This document shows positions 34,171 through 42,972 of a stretch of DNA of 64,000 nucleotides, in pieces (within the stretch, counting starts at the first letter, position 1; every line of letters starts with the position of its first letter). Source of the stretch: Pseudoselenomonas ruminantium (GTDB lineage Bacteria > Bacillota > Negativicutes > Selenomonadales > Selenomonadaceae); assembly GCA_015058625.1 (NCBI GenBank), contig SVCA01000007.1, forward strand, positions 108,191 to 172,190, written 5' to 3'. The position numbers and the translations under genes were made by a program. Below the pieces are notes generated by a model. The model saw only the letters and a list, made by a program, of their open reading frames with translations. It was not told where the DNA came from and did no database searches.

Positions 34171-34431
34171 TTATGCCTGCTGGGCAGCATAGGCTTCCTT
34201 GAGGGCATTAGCCAGCTGGTCGGGACAGGAAGTGGGCCGGGGGCCGCAGGTGTTGCCCGCGAACCGCTCAATCACATGGTCGATATCCATGCCCACCACC
34301 AGTTTGGAAATGCCGGAAAGATTTCCGGCACAGCCGCCCTCGAATTGGACGGACTTAATGATTTTGCCATCCAGTTCCACCGTTATCTTTTTGCTGCAGG
34401 TTCCCTGCGTCTTGTATTCGTACTTGCTCAT
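34171..34431 (-). CDS. TSCPD-domain protein (TIGR03905 type)
   Basis: An 86-residue protein with the naming motif GPRPTSCPDQLANALKEAY at its C-terminus plus two more cysteines at CSKK and GGCAGNLSG. The TSCPD domain is also found at the C-terminus of vitamin-B12-dependent ribonucleotide reductases. The stand-alone form is common in anaerobes and of unknown role. Its ATG overlaps the stop of the upstream exported-protein gene by four bases (ATGA), so translation of the two is probably coupled. Confidence 0.9.
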   Translation of the reverse strand: MSKYEYKTQGTCSKKITVELDGKIIKSVQFEGGCAGNLSGISKLVVGMDIDHVIERFAGNTCGPRPTSCPDQLANALKEAYAAQQA

Positions 34432-34862
34432 TTCTTCTGATTATCCTTTTCCTCAGTCTTTTTCAGCGGGGACAGGGCAAAATTCTGGAGATTGCCATTC
34501 TTGTCGAACAGGAATACACAGCGTACCACAGGTTCCTTCTCAAAGGACATGAGGTACATCAGCTGGTCGCCCTGGTCGAAGCGGGTCCAGCCCACAAAGC
34601 GGGAGGATTTGTATTTTCCCAGATTCTTGGCCATATCATTGCTGATATCCGTAATTTTCTTGACGTCGATTTCCTTCTGTGCTTCAGCACCCATGAGTTT
34701 CAGGGATGCCGCCGGGTTGTTCTTCACCAGCATGGTATCCACCCAGGCCACAGCCTTGCCCTGCTGTGCGGACATGCTCTCGGCTTCCGGCGTAGCGGCC
34801 ATAGCTGCCACGGACATGCTCATCATAGCACCTAAAGCTAAAGCGACAATTTTCTTCTTCAC
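34428..34862 (-). CDS. small exported protein of unknown function
   Basis: A 144-residue precursor with a clear signal peptide (KKKIVALALGAMMSMSVAAM, cleavage near AMAA). The mature part has helix (WVDTMLVKNNPAASLKLMGA) followed by strands typical of a small cone-like domain (FVGWTRFDQGDQLMYLMSFE, VVRCVFLFDKNGNLQNFAL), reminiscent of DUF3887/DUF4019-type proteins; I cannot name the family. The start is a GTG at 34862, six bases after GAGGTG; longer in-frame starts have no ribosome site. Four-base overlap with the TSCPD gene downstream. Confidence 0.75.
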   Translation of the reverse strand: MKKKIVALALGAMMSMSVAAMAATPEAESMSAQQGKAVAWVDTMLVKNNPAASLKLMGAEAQKEIDVKKITDISNDMAKNLGKYKSSRFVGWTRFDQGDQLMYLMSFEKEPVVRCVFLFDKNGNLQNFALSPLKKTEEKDNQKK

Positions 34863-34881
34863 TGCAATCACCTCATAATTT

Positions 34882-35691
34882 TCACATGGACACATCCGTC
34901 ACGATGCCGTCCTGTGTGTAAACATAGATACTCTTGCCGTTATGGTTGAAGACATACTGCTTCATCTTCTTGCCCTCGCCTTCGGACACATTGACCCGGG
35001 AAGGCTGTCCATAAGCAGCTGTTATATTATCTTCGCTGTCACCGGGGTGAATTCCTCCATATTTTCCTTTGGAGAGATTTGCCGCATGTTTCTGCGCGTT
35101 TTTCTTATCCAGTTCCGCTTCCTTCTCCGCCGCTTCATTCATGGCGATAATGAGGCGCCGGAAGGGCACGATTTTTTCCGCCAGCGTTCCCTTATAGCCC
35201 TCCGGCATATCCTGCACGATGGACAGGAGCTTCCTGTCCCCTGCCACATCCTTGTTGCTCATATGCCCCCGATACGCAGCCACCTGATTCATGGCTTCTG
35301 CGTAGGAAAGAAGCATTTCCGCATCCGGGCAGGCGCCGTCAAGGCTGGTCAACAACTGTGCATCATGGAAATCCTGCAGCAGATGCACCGCCTCCTCCGT
35401 TTTTTCGCGGTCCGGATGATTGAAGTTCAATCCCTTCAGAATGGACACGGCCTGCTCATAGCGGCGGGTCATGTTTTCCTTCTGGTCACGGTCAAAGGTT
35501 GACACCGTGGTGCTTTTCGTGCGGGTGTCCATTTCCCCATAGCCTTTCACGCCGCCGATAAAGCCCACCGTCACAGCCAGGCATACAAAAAGTGCCGTCA
35601 TTTTATAATTATGCTGGCGGAAAAAGCGGAAGGCCACCAGCAAAAACAGCACGGGGCACACCAAAAGCAAGCAAAGTGCAAATAATGACAT
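34882..35691 (-). CDS. membrane-anchored protein with SmpA/OmlA-like C-terminus
   Basis: A 269-residue protein. Two hydrophobic helices at the N-terminus (residues about 2-22 and 30-47) are followed by a long helical external domain. The final 60 residues (GIHPGDSEDNITAAYGQPSRVNV, then KQYVFNHNGKSIYVYTQDG) look like the small BamE/OmlA fold. The ATG at 35691 has AAGGGGG close upstream; a start 14 codons earlier is less likely. The gene ends 20 bases before the exported-protein gene. No specific role can be given; the domain suggests envelope upkeep. Confidence 0.65.
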   Translation of the reverse strand: MSLFALCLLLVCPVLFLLVAFRFFRQHNYKMTALFVCLAVTVGFIGGVKGYGEMDTRTKSTTVSTFDRDQKENMTRRYEQAVSILKGLNFNHPDREKTEEAVHLLQDFHDAQLLTSLDGACPDAEMLLSYAEAMNQVAAYRGHMSNKDVAGDRKLLSIVQDMPEGYKGTLAEKIVPFRRLIIAMNEAAEKEAELDKKNAQKHAANLSKGKYGGIHPGDSEDNITAAYGQPSRVNVSEGEGKKMKQYVFNHNGKSIYVYTQDGIVTDVSM

Positions 35692-35739
35692 AAAAATCCC
35701 CCTTGGGCTACGCTTTGAATTCACTTGCTCCATTATAGC

Positions 35740-35796
35740 ACAGCCTTCCCCCGGCGAAAACAGGGCTAAAGTCCCTATTCGCCGGGGGAAGGCTGT
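35740..35796 (+). terminator. perfect 19-base inverted repeat between two minus-strand genes
   Basis: ACAGCCTTCCCCCGGCGAA pairs with its reverse complement at 35778-35796, and CTTTTTATCC follows on the plus strand. On the minus strand there is no T-run; instead the right arm runs into a TATAAT box (35737-35732) that may start the gene at 34882-35691. Confidence 0.6.
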
Positions 35797-35800
35797 CTTT

Positions 35801-36445
35801 TTATCCTTGCAGTTTTACTTCACGGAAAGAGGTAATCGCACCATTCTGTACACCGGTAATGAGTTCCTGAATAATCTGTGGGTCGCTATAATCCAGCGGC
35901 AGGAAGCAGCCATCCGCACGATTGTAGAACTCCCGCACTTCATTTTCGAGGCCGCGGATATCGGCTTCGAGCTGGGCTTTGCGCCGCTCATGGGCCTTGC
36001 CCGCCTGCACGTAGGATATGCTGGTAACGCCCAGCCATACCGCAAAGAAGAAGGTCCAGGGAACACTCGGGAAGAACCCCGTGAGAATCAGGAAAAAGAA
36101 CAAGGTCGCAATGCCGCCGCCAATGGTATAATTGGCCAGCACCGGCTCCGCGTTCTGGGTTTGCATCAGCCACAAATCGCCCAAGGTCGCATACTTGCCC
36201 CGAATATGGGCGAAGTATCCCTGCAGGCGGTTGAGCTCCGAGAGCATCCTGTCCTTTTCCTGGGGCACATCTTCGAGCTGCCGCAGGTCTACCAGCCTAG
36301 GCATGGCGGCGATGATTTTCCGCGCTCCATCGTCCCCCACAAAGCGGGTCATCAAATCTTCCTGTCCGGCTTCCGCCGGTTCGCCGCAGAAGGAACACTC
36401 CTTAGCCTCCGGTTCGATAATACAGCCACATTTTTTGCAAATCAT
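35801..36445 (-). CDS. zinc-ribbon membrane protein, probable member of the sigma-28 regulon
   Basis: A 214-residue protein. It has an N-terminal zinc ribbon (MICKKCGCII...CSFCGEP, with CxxC pairs at C3/C6 and C17/C20), a helical region of about 80 residues, two membrane helices around residues 106-147 (GGGIATLFFFLILTGFFPSV and the next), and a coiled-coil-like tail. I do not recognise the family. The ATG at 36445 follows GGAGG. What stands out is its promoter at 36488-36514, the best sigma-28 match in the window, which places the gene with the flagellar set although no flagellar gene is near. Confidence 0.75.
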   Translation of the reverse strand: MICKKCGCIIEPEAKECSFCGEPAEAGQEDLMTRFVGDDGARKIIAAMPRLVDLRQLEDVPQEKDRMLSELNRLQGYFAHIRGKYATLGDLWLMQTQNAEPVLANYTIGGGIATLFFFLILTGFFPSVPWTFFFAVWLGVTSISYVQAGKAHERRKAQLEADIRGLENEVREFYNRADGCFLPLDYSDPQIIQELITGVQNGAITSFREVKLQG

Positions 36446-36487
36446 TGTTCTTCCTCCTTTCTCACCGAACAGCCTTCCTTTCGCTAT

Positions 36488-36514
36488 ATATCGGTGAATT
36501 TCCCCAATGATTTA
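36488..36514 (-). promoter_or_regulatory. sigma-28-like promoter for the zinc-ribbon membrane protein
   Basis: Minus strand TAAA (36514-36511), exactly 15 bases, ACCGATAT (36495-36488). All four -35 bases and six of eight -10 bases match the consensus TAAA-N15-GCCGATAA. Confidence 0.75.
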
Positions 36515-36565
36515 GTAAAATTATGCTTAAAAGTTTTGATAGTCATACATATTCGTTATAAAATT

Positions 36566-36593
36566 AAAAATCCCTGCCGAAGCAGGGACTTTT
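36566..36593 (-). terminator. terminator after the YbjN-like gene
   Basis: Stem TCCCTGC / GCAGGGA with a four-base loop, followed on the minus strand by TTTTTAATTTT. Confidence 0.85.
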
Positions 36594-36645
36594 ATTACAC
36601 TTTTAATCAAAATTTAATCCAATTTGGAGGAATTTTGTCATATTC

Positions 36646-37104
36646 TCACTTTCCCCAAACCTGACCCATGAATTCATCATAGACTGCTTCCAAGTGCTGC
36701 ACCAGCACGCTGAGCATCAGCTGTATCATCTTGCTGTCAAAGGTATCGTCCACAAAGGGCAGGCAGATGTCGAGATAGACCTTGCCATCCTGATGGACAT
36801 AATACTTGAAGCTCTTGTAGCGGGCGTTGAGCTCGTTGAGATATTCCTTGATGCGGGGCTGTTTATCCTCGGGCAGGCCGCTGATAATCTGGGTGCGGAT
36901 TACGGTGAAGATACTCGTGTCAATCAGAATGGCCATGGGAAGAATCTGTCCCCGGGCCTCAATCCGCGAACGGAACAGAACTGTAGCGTAATCATCATCC
37001 ATGGATTCCGTGCTGAACACATTGATGTTGTTCTCAATCAGAAATTCCTGAAACTTGACCGCCTTTTCATTGCTCTCCACACTTTTTTTGGCTTTTCTCG
37101 GCAT
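36646..37104 (-). CDS. YbjN-like protein of unknown function
   Basis: A 152-residue soluble protein. Alternating strands and helices (ATVLFRSRIEARGQILPMAI, FKYYVHQDGKVYLDICLPFV, then a C-terminal helix MIQLMLSVLVQHLEAVYDEF) resemble the YbjN / type III secretion chaperone-like fold. The first 18 residues are Lys/Glu-rich and probably disordered. It starts 11 bases after uxaC ends and has its own terminator, so it is the last gene of the uxaC transcript. The fold is a guess from pattern. Confidence 0.6.
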   Translation of the reverse strand: MPRKAKKSVESNEKAVKFQEFLIENNINVFSTESMDDDYATVLFRSRIEARGQILPMAILIDTSIFTVIRTQIISGLPEDKQPRIKEYLNELNARYKSFKYYVHQDGKVYLDICLPFVDDTFDSKMIQLMLSVLVQHLEAVYDEFMGQVWGK

Positions 37105-37115
37105 CTCCTACCTCC

Positions 37116-38528
37116 TTAAAATGCAAAGTAACGGCAGGCGTTGTTGTAGCTGATGTCTTCCACCAGCTTGCCCAGAACCTTCATATCTGCCGGGTACTCT
37201 CCATTTTCCACCAGGTTGCCGATGAAATTGCAGAGGATACGACGGTAATACTCGTGACGGGAATACGACAGCAGCGAGCGGGAATCCGTCGGCGTGCCAA
37301 TGGTATTGCCCAATACGGAAACGCTGGCCAACACGCGGAGCTGGGCTTCAATGCCCTCCTTGTTGTTGTTGAACCACCAGGCGGCTCCCTGCTGGATTTT
37401 GCCCAGCGCCTCTGTGCCGGAGAAGCACGGCAGCAGCGAAGCAATCACGATATTATCCGCAGGATTCAGCGAGCTGATAATGGTCTTGGGCAGATGCCCT
37501 TCCTTATCCAATGCGTTCAGGAACTTGGCCAAGGCCGGGGCACAGTTATGGGTGTCCACCGCATCAAAGCCGCTATCATGGCCCAGCACCTCAAACTTCG
37601 ACGCATTCACATCCCGCAGAGCCGAATAATGCAGCTGCATAGTCCAGCCCCGGCGGGCGTATTCCCGGCCCAGGAACATCAGCACCGCCGTCTTATACTG
37701 CTCCATGGCCTGCTTGGAGGGTTTGCCTTTGCCATTGATGACCTTGCCCACCACATCATCCAGCTCATATTCTTTTGCCTCAGCATAGACCATATACGGC
37801 AGAGCGTGGTCGGCAATCTGACAGCCGTTTTCGGCAAAGTAATCCAGCCGTTTTTCCACGGCGTCGAAAATGTCCTGCATCGTGGAAATATCTTCTATGC
37901 CAGCCGCTTCGCCGAGTTCATAGCGCATATAGGCGTCCCAGCCGTCATTCTCGATATTCAGGATGCTGTCCGCACGGAACGTGGGCAGGACTTTGGCCGT
38001 GCAGGTGCCGTCTTCTTTGATTTTCTTATGCCATTTGAGGTCGGACACCGGGTCGTCCGTGGTGCAGATAACCTGCACGTTAGAGCGCTCGATAATCCCC
38101 TGCGCCCGCATATCCGCAGCCTTGAGCCGCTCATTGCACGTCTCCCAGATTTTTTCCGCGTTTTCTCCGTTGAGAATCAAATCGCAGTCAAAGTAGCGCT
38201 TGAGTTCCAGATGCGTCCAATGATACAGGGGATTGCCGATAGCCCGGGACAGGCTTTCGGCAAAATACTGGAACTTTTCCCGCGAAGAAGCATCGCTGCC
38301 GGATATGCAGCCTTCGGATACGGCATTGCTGCGCAGCAGACGCCATTTGTAGGTGTCGGAAGCCAGCCATGCCTGCGCAATGTTGCGGAACTCACGGTTC
38401 TCCGCAATTTCCCGCGGATTGATATGACAGTGATAGTCATAAATCGGCATGGGAGCGGCGTGTTCGTGATACAATACGCGTGCCGTTTCAGTCTGCAAGA
38501 GAAAATCCTTATCCATAAAGTTCTTCAT
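37116..38528 (-). CDS. uxaC: uronate isomerase (glucuronate isomerase)
   Basis: Converts D-glucuronate to D-fructuronate and D-galacturonate to D-tagaturonate, the first step of uronic acid use from plant polymers. The 470-residue length is normal. Visible family features: PIYDYHCHINPREIAENREF (HxH metal site), the TDDPVSDLKWH region, QLHYSALRDVNASKFEVLGH, DTHNCAPALAKFLNALD, and GTPTDSRSLLSYSRHEYYRR near the end. The ATG at 38528 follows GGGAGG. No other uronate pathway genes (uxaA, uxaB, kdgK) are in the window. It follows the CstA-family gene by 23 bases, so they are probably cotranscribed. Confidence 0.97.
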   Translation of the reverse strand: MKNFMDKDFLLQTETARVLYHEHAAPMPIYDYHCHINPREIAENREFRNIAQAWLASDTYKWRLLRSNAVSEGCISGSDASSREKFQYFAESLSRAIGNPLYHWTHLELKRYFDCDLILNGENAEKIWETCNERLKAADMRAQGIIERSNVQVICTTDDPVSDLKWHKKIKEDGTCTAKVLPTFRADSILNIENDGWDAYMRYELGEAAGIEDISTMQDIFDAVEKRLDYFAENGCQIADHALPYMVYAEAKEYELDDVVGKVINGKGKPSKQAMEQYKTAVLMFLGREYARRGWTMQLHYSALRDVNASKFEVLGHDSGFDAVDTHNCAPALAKFLNALDKEGHLPKTIISSLNPADNIVIASLLPCFSGTEALGKIQQGAAWWFNNNKEGIEAQLRVLASVSVLGNTIGTPTDSRSLLSYSRHEYYRRILCNFIGNLVENGEYPADMKVLGKLVEDISYNNACRYFAF

Positions 38529-38551
38529 ATACAACCCTCCCATAATAAACG

Positions 38552-39973
38552 TCAGGATTTACTGCCCATGGTAGTCTTATAATAAAGTGCTACGCATACG
38601 ATAGCAAAGAGGATGCCCACCGGATAGGAAATGCTGGTCGAAAGCTGCAGACCTTCCGGAGCCTGCAGGATGTAGGTGCAGGAAACAGCCGACATGAAAG
38701 TTGCCGGTACGAAGGGAATCTTCCAGGCACCGGAATCCTTCTTCGTGCGATAGAGATAAACAGCACCCGTCCAGAGCACAATCATGGCCAGCGTCTGGTT
38801 CGTCCAGGAGAAATAACGCCAAATGATGTTGAAGTCCATCTGGGACAGGATGCCGCCCACTGCCAGCAGGGGAACGGCGAACATCAAACGCTTAGTTGCC
38901 TGGTCCTGATTGATGCCGAACCAGTCAGCAAGGGTCAGACGGGCAGAACGGAACGCCGTATCACCAGAGGTAATCGGGCAGGCGATAACGCCCAGCATAG
39001 CCAGGACTGCACCCACGCCCGTCCCCATGAAGCCAACGCAGATATCGTAAACCACGGTACCGGCACCGCCAGCCTTCATGGCTGCGGCCAGACCGCCCGT
39101 ACCATCATAGAACGTAACACCGGCAGCTGCCCAGATAAGGGCGATAATACCTTCGGAAACCATGGCGCCGTAGAATACCGGACGGCCCAGGCGTTCATCC
39201 TTCAGGCAGCGGGCCATAATCGGCGACTGGGTGGAATGGAAACCGGAGATTGCACCGCAGGCCACGGTGATGAACATCAGCGGCCAAATCGGCATCTTTT
39301 CCGGCCCTAAGGGATGCAGGTTCTGCAGGGTCATTTCCGGCATGGTGTGGCCGCCAACGCCAAAGAGCATGCCGCCCATGATACCCAAAGCCATGATGAT
39401 TAAGCAGATGCCGAACAGCGGATAGAAGCGGGCAATCAGCTTATCGATGGGCAAAAGCGTTGCCAGGAAGTAATAAGCCAGTACACAGGGAAGCACAATC
39501 GTTACGGCGACGCCAGTAAGTTTTGACAGGAGGCCAGCCGGGCCCGTCATAAATACAGTACCGACCAGTACCAGCAACACCACGGAGAACACGCGCATAA
39601 TCATCAGCATCGTGCCCCCCATATGATGCCCGACTACTTCAGAGATACTCTTGCCATCCTCGCGCAAGGAAATCATACCCGACAGGTAGTCATGAACAGC
39701 ACCGGCGAAAATCGTACCAAAGACAATCCATAAGTACACGCTCGGGCCCCAGATAGCACCGCCCAAAGCACCGAAGATTGGGCCAAGGCCGGCGATATTT
39801 AATAACTGAATCAAAAATACCTTCCAAGTGGGCAGAGGAATGTAATCTACCCCATCATTATGCACCAGTGCCGGCGTCTTGGCATCGGTGGGACCGAACA
39901 CATTATCGACGATTTTACCATAAACGAAATAACCTACAATCAGAGCACCTAAAGCAACCAAAAATGTAACCAT
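38552..39973 (-). CDS. CstA-family peptide/pyruvate transporter
   Basis: A 473-residue inner-membrane protein with about 13 hydrophobic helices. Family motifs: GPIFGALGGAIWGPSVYLWI, the strongly conserved GAVHDYLSGMISLREDGKSI, GFHSTQSPIMARCLKDE, and ITSGDTAFRSARLTLADW. CstA proteins were first named for carbon starvation and take up peptides; some members carry pyruvate. This is the short form (about 480 residues) rather than the 700-residue enteric form. The ATG at 39973 opens the cstA-uxaC-YbjN-like transcript. Confidence 0.92.
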   Translation of the reverse strand: MVTFLVALGALIVGYFVYGKIVDNVFGPTDAKTPALVHNDGVDYIPLPTWKVFLIQLLNIAGLGPIFGALGGAIWGPSVYLWIVFGTIFAGAVHDYLSGMISLREDGKSISEVVGHHMGGTMLMIMRVFSVVLLVLVGTVFMTGPAGLLSKLTGVAVTIVLPCVLAYYFLATLLPIDKLIARFYPLFGICLIIMALGIMGGMLFGVGGHTMPEMTLQNLHPLGPEKMPIWPLMFITVACGAISGFHSTQSPIMARCLKDERLGRPVFYGAMVSEGIIALIWAAAGVTFYDGTGGLAAAMKAGGAGTVVYDICVGFMGTGVGAVLAMLGVIACPITSGDTAFRSARLTLADWFGINQDQATKRLMFAVPLLAVGGILSQMDFNIIWRYFSWTNQTLAMIVLWTGAVYLYRTKKDSGAWKIPFVPATFMSAVSCTYILQAPEGLQLSTSISYPVGILFAIVCVALYYKTTMGSKS

Positions 39974-40059
39974 GAATGTTCACCTCATTTACCAGATTCG
40001 AATAATTGCCAAGAATTTTGGGTGACAACTTGCACATCATCCATTTGCTTTCCTTTCCC

Positions 40060-41916
40060 TCAGTTTTCTGGCACCACCTCCCCAGCCGTCACTTTGAAGG
40101 TCACCGGCAATGACGTCACCGACTCGTTGCGCGGCGCTTCAAAATTGAAATAATAATTATAATGCCCATCCGGCAGTGCGGCATCTTCGAGCAGGATACG
40201 GCCTGTCAGCGTGAATTTGGGCCCTTTCTTCCGGCTGCCATCCAGACGGTGGAAGATGGGTGTAATCCTGTCGCCCAATTTTAACTGACGCAGGTCACGC
40301 TCGGGCACGCCATCATGCATGACACGCCGTGCGCCCAAAATTTCAAAGGCCGCCTTATCCTCATCATAAGCAGATACCAGATAATAATTTCTGCCGTTGA
40401 GAAGCACAGACGAATAGTACAAATAATAATCGGGATGTGCCTCCACCATGTTCATAGGCAGGACATGGCCGTTAAGCTGTGGCCACTGGCCGGCAAATTC
40501 GCACTTAAAGACACCCTTGTCCCAGTCAGCGTACACCTTGGCATCGCTTCCGAGGACTACTTCCTCACCCCCCTGCCAGGAGGTCACGATGCACGACGCC
40601 GCACTGATGGCATTGGCATCATCCGGATCAACCTGCACCATAGGCATATTGTCTTCATCCCAGCTGACCGGCACATCCATGAGCTTATACAAATCAAACT
40701 GATACAAGGGCTGCCCCTGCTCGTCTGCAGCCAGCATCTGCGTATAGAGCTTTTGGTAATTTTTGCTGGCCTGCGGCAGCTTGCTGTAGGCCAGTACCGA
40801 ATCTATTGAGCCGTCCAGACTGTAATAACAGGAAAGGCCCATGCCATAACGGCGGTACTTGCCCGCTACACGATAGCAGACAGCATCTTCCACGGCCTTC
40901 TGCAAAGCCAGAGAAGATTCTAAATCCTCCATGCCCGCAGCCAGCGAGCCCAGGTCAATCATATTGGTCCAATATTCATCATCACTATTGGGGCCATAGT
41001 TTTCCACAGAATTGGCCACCCGGTCCATACCGGTAAACAGGCGCAGCGGGTATTCATTTGCCTGCTGCAAAGCCTCACGCCCCATGCGCTCATAAGCCCT
41101 CTGCAGAGCCGGCAGTTTCTCCATATCCAAAACCGACATGTTTGCCATATCCGCCGCCTCATACTGCTGGCAGCGGGTCATATACGTATCGCAGATGATG
41201 CGCCCCAGCTCCCGTCCTTCAATGGCAGGATTTTGGGCAACCGCACCGAGCCAGCTGGCATAGTCAATGCCGTTCCCGGGCATGATTTCCTGCGAAGCCA
41301 CCAGATAGCGGGTATAGCCCTGCAAAGCAGCTGCTGTTTCCAAGGTTGCCATCAGGCAGGTGTCAAAGCAAACGACATCAAAGGCAGGTTTCGTGCTGTT
41401 ACCAGCCACGGCTGTCAGGGCAGCGCGCAAATCGCCCAGCGACAGCGAATTGCCGTAGCGTTCATCCTGACAAAAGCCAACCAGACTGCCGCCGCCATGA
41501 TTCCAAAAGACCAGCATCCTGTGGTCAGCAGGATAGTTTTCCTGCGCAAAGCGCAAAAATCCCTGCAGGGTTTCCCTGTCGCCCATGCTGGCATTGGGCA
41601 GAACTGCCACCTGCTGCAAGCCGCCTCTGTCGTAAACATAGCGGCCCAGCGACTCGGACGAAATGCCCTGCGTATGCCATTTCAGAGCACCGCCTGTCTG
41701 GATAATGACTTTTACATTATCCGGCAGAACCACCTTTTGTATCTCCCGCAGATTATCGGTGGCGCTGGCATTGTTGCTTTCCAAATCAGAACCGCACATG
41801 TAGAGGTAGACCGCCCAGCTGTCCTGCGCAAATGCACGGGCATTTTCTCCCAGCAGCAGCCCGAGCACAAGTATAAGAGCCAACAGATAACGGCCTATGC
41901 CCATTTTCTTCTGCAA
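40060..41916 (-). CDS. clostripain-related (peptidase C11) exported cysteine protease
   Basis: About 618 residues with an N-terminal signal peptide (IGRYLLALILVLGLLLGENA, cleavage near AFA). Peptidase C11 features: WAVYLYMCGSDLESNNASAT, catalytic His in MLVFWNHGGGSLVGFCQDE, catalytic Cys in FDVVCFDTCLMATLETAAAL, and SQEIMPGNGIDYASWLGAV. The C11 fold cuts after Arg or Lys and is usually calcium-activated. The C-terminal 250 residues form strand-rich domains of unknown role. A TTG at 41916 lies eight bases after GGAGG; the ATG at 41904 is the alternative. Divergent from the TauE/SafE gene. Confidence 0.88.
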   Translation of the reverse strand: MQKKMGIGRYLLALILVLGLLLGENARAFAQDSWAVYLYMCGSDLESNNASATDNLREIQKVVLPDNVKVIIQTGGALKWHTQGISSESLGRYVYDRGGLQQVAVLPNASMGDRETLQGFLRFAQENYPADHRMLVFWNHGGGSLVGFCQDERYGNSLSLGDLRAALTAVAGNSTKPAFDVVCFDTCLMATLETAAALQGYTRYLVASQEIMPGNGIDYASWLGAVAQNPAIEGRELGRIICDTYMTRCQQYEAADMANMSVLDMEKLPALQRAYERMGREALQQANEYPLRLFTGMDRVANSVENYGPNSDDEYWTNMIDLGSLAAGMEDLESSLALQKAVEDAVCYRVAGKYRRYGMGLSCYYSLDGSIDSVLAYSKLPQASKNYQKLYTQMLAADEQGQPLYQFDLYKLMDVPVSWDEDNMPMVQVDPDDANAISAASCIVTSWQGGEEVVLGSDAKVYADWDKGVFKCEFAGQWPQLNGHVLPMNMVEAHPDYYLYYSSVLLNGRNYYLVSAYDEDKAAFEILGARRVMHDGVPERDLRQLKLGDRITPIFHRLDGSRKKGPKFTLTGRILLEDAALPDGHYNYYFNFEAPRNESVTSLPVTFKVTAGEVVPEN

Positions 41917-42077
41917 AGCATCCACCTCCACACCAGCATCAGCCCAACTGCAGGTCTGAACTCATTACGCCATCATTCTTCCATTCATCCAGATAAATCC
42001 AGCCGCCTCATGGTAATCCCCCTCTTTGTTGGAACCTTGTTATTTTTCTGTTAATAAAGGAGCACAAGCGGGCCGTT

Positions 42078-42106
42078 TTGTCCCAGCCTGCTATTTATGC
42101 TATAAT
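42078..42106 (+). promoter_or_regulatory. promoter of the TauE/SafE gene
   Basis: TTGTCC (42078-42083), 17-base spacer, TATAAT (42101-42106); 75 bases before the start codon. Confidence 0.7.
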
Positions 42107-42180
42107 GAGTATTCGTACTCAGGGCGGAAAAATCCTGCCCCTGACAAAAGTTTTCTGTATCCATCACTAGGAGGCATTCC

Positions 42181-42972
42181 ATGGAAATCCTTTTATTTTT
42201 ATTACTGGGCCTGTTCGTAGGCACCTTCGGCACGCTCGTGGGTATCGGCGGCGGCCTTATCTGCGTCCCCATTTTCATCCTTTTTCTGTCGGCAGGCACC
42301 GCCCATCCCTTCTTTGAAACTGCCGCACAGATTACGGGCACCTCTCTGGTCATCGTCATGGCCAACGCCCTGTCGGGAACGCTTGCTTATATCCGCCAGA
42401 AGCGGGTGTATTTCAAGGCGGCTGTTCCCTTTGCTCTGGCCACCCTGCCCGGTGCCTTCTTTGGCTCCTATATCGTGGACAAGTTCAACCAGCCCATGCT
42501 GAACTTCTACTTCGGCATCTTCCTCTTGTTCATGGCTTCCATCATGTACATCAACAGCCGCCGCAAACCGCCTGTAGACGTACACGAACTGCCGCCGGAC
42601 TTCACCTACAATAAATGGATCGGTATTATCTCCAGCTTCGGCGTAGGCTTCCTGTCGAGCATCTTCGGTATCGGCGGGGGCGTTATCCATGTGCCGCTGA
42701 TGATTTATCTCTTAGGCTTCCCGGTGCATATGGCCACCGCCACCTCCCACTTCGTACTGGCGGCCTCCTCCGCCTTCGGCGTGGTCTCCCACTTCCTGCT
42801 CGACCACATCATCTGGCTGCCCGCCATCTGCATCTCCATCGGTGCCGCCATCGGCGCCCAGATTGGGGCCAAAATCTCCCGAAAAACCAAATCCAAGGTT
42901 ATTCTGGCATTGCTGTCCCTGGCCATGTTTGCATTGGGATGTCGGCTGATACTTATGGGGAGTGCGCAGTAA
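42181..42972 (+). CDS. TauE/SafE-family sulfite or organic-anion permease
   Basis: A 263-residue membrane protein with about eight hydrophobic helices. The family hallmark is a repeated glycine motif: GTLVGIGGGLICVPIFILFL near the N-terminus and GFLSSIFGIGGGVIHVPLMI in the second half. The family exports sulfite, sulfoacetate or related anions; the substrate here cannot be told. Start ATG at 42181 has AGGAGG nine bases upstream. It is one of very few plus-strand genes and stands alone, followed by a large inverted-repeat region. Confidence 0.92.
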   Translation: MEILLFLLLGLFVGTFGTLVGIGGGLICVPIFILFLSAGTAHPFFETAAQITGTSLVIVMANALSGTLAYIRQKRVYFKAAVPFALATLPGAFFGSYIVDKFNQPMLNFYFGIFLLFMASIMYINSRRKPPVDVHELPPDFTYNKWIGIISSFGVGFLSSIFGIGGGVIHVPLMIYLLGFPVHMATATSHFVLAASSAFGVVSHFLLDHIIWLPAICISIGAAIGAQIGAKISRKTKSKVILALLSLAMFALGCRLILMGSAQ

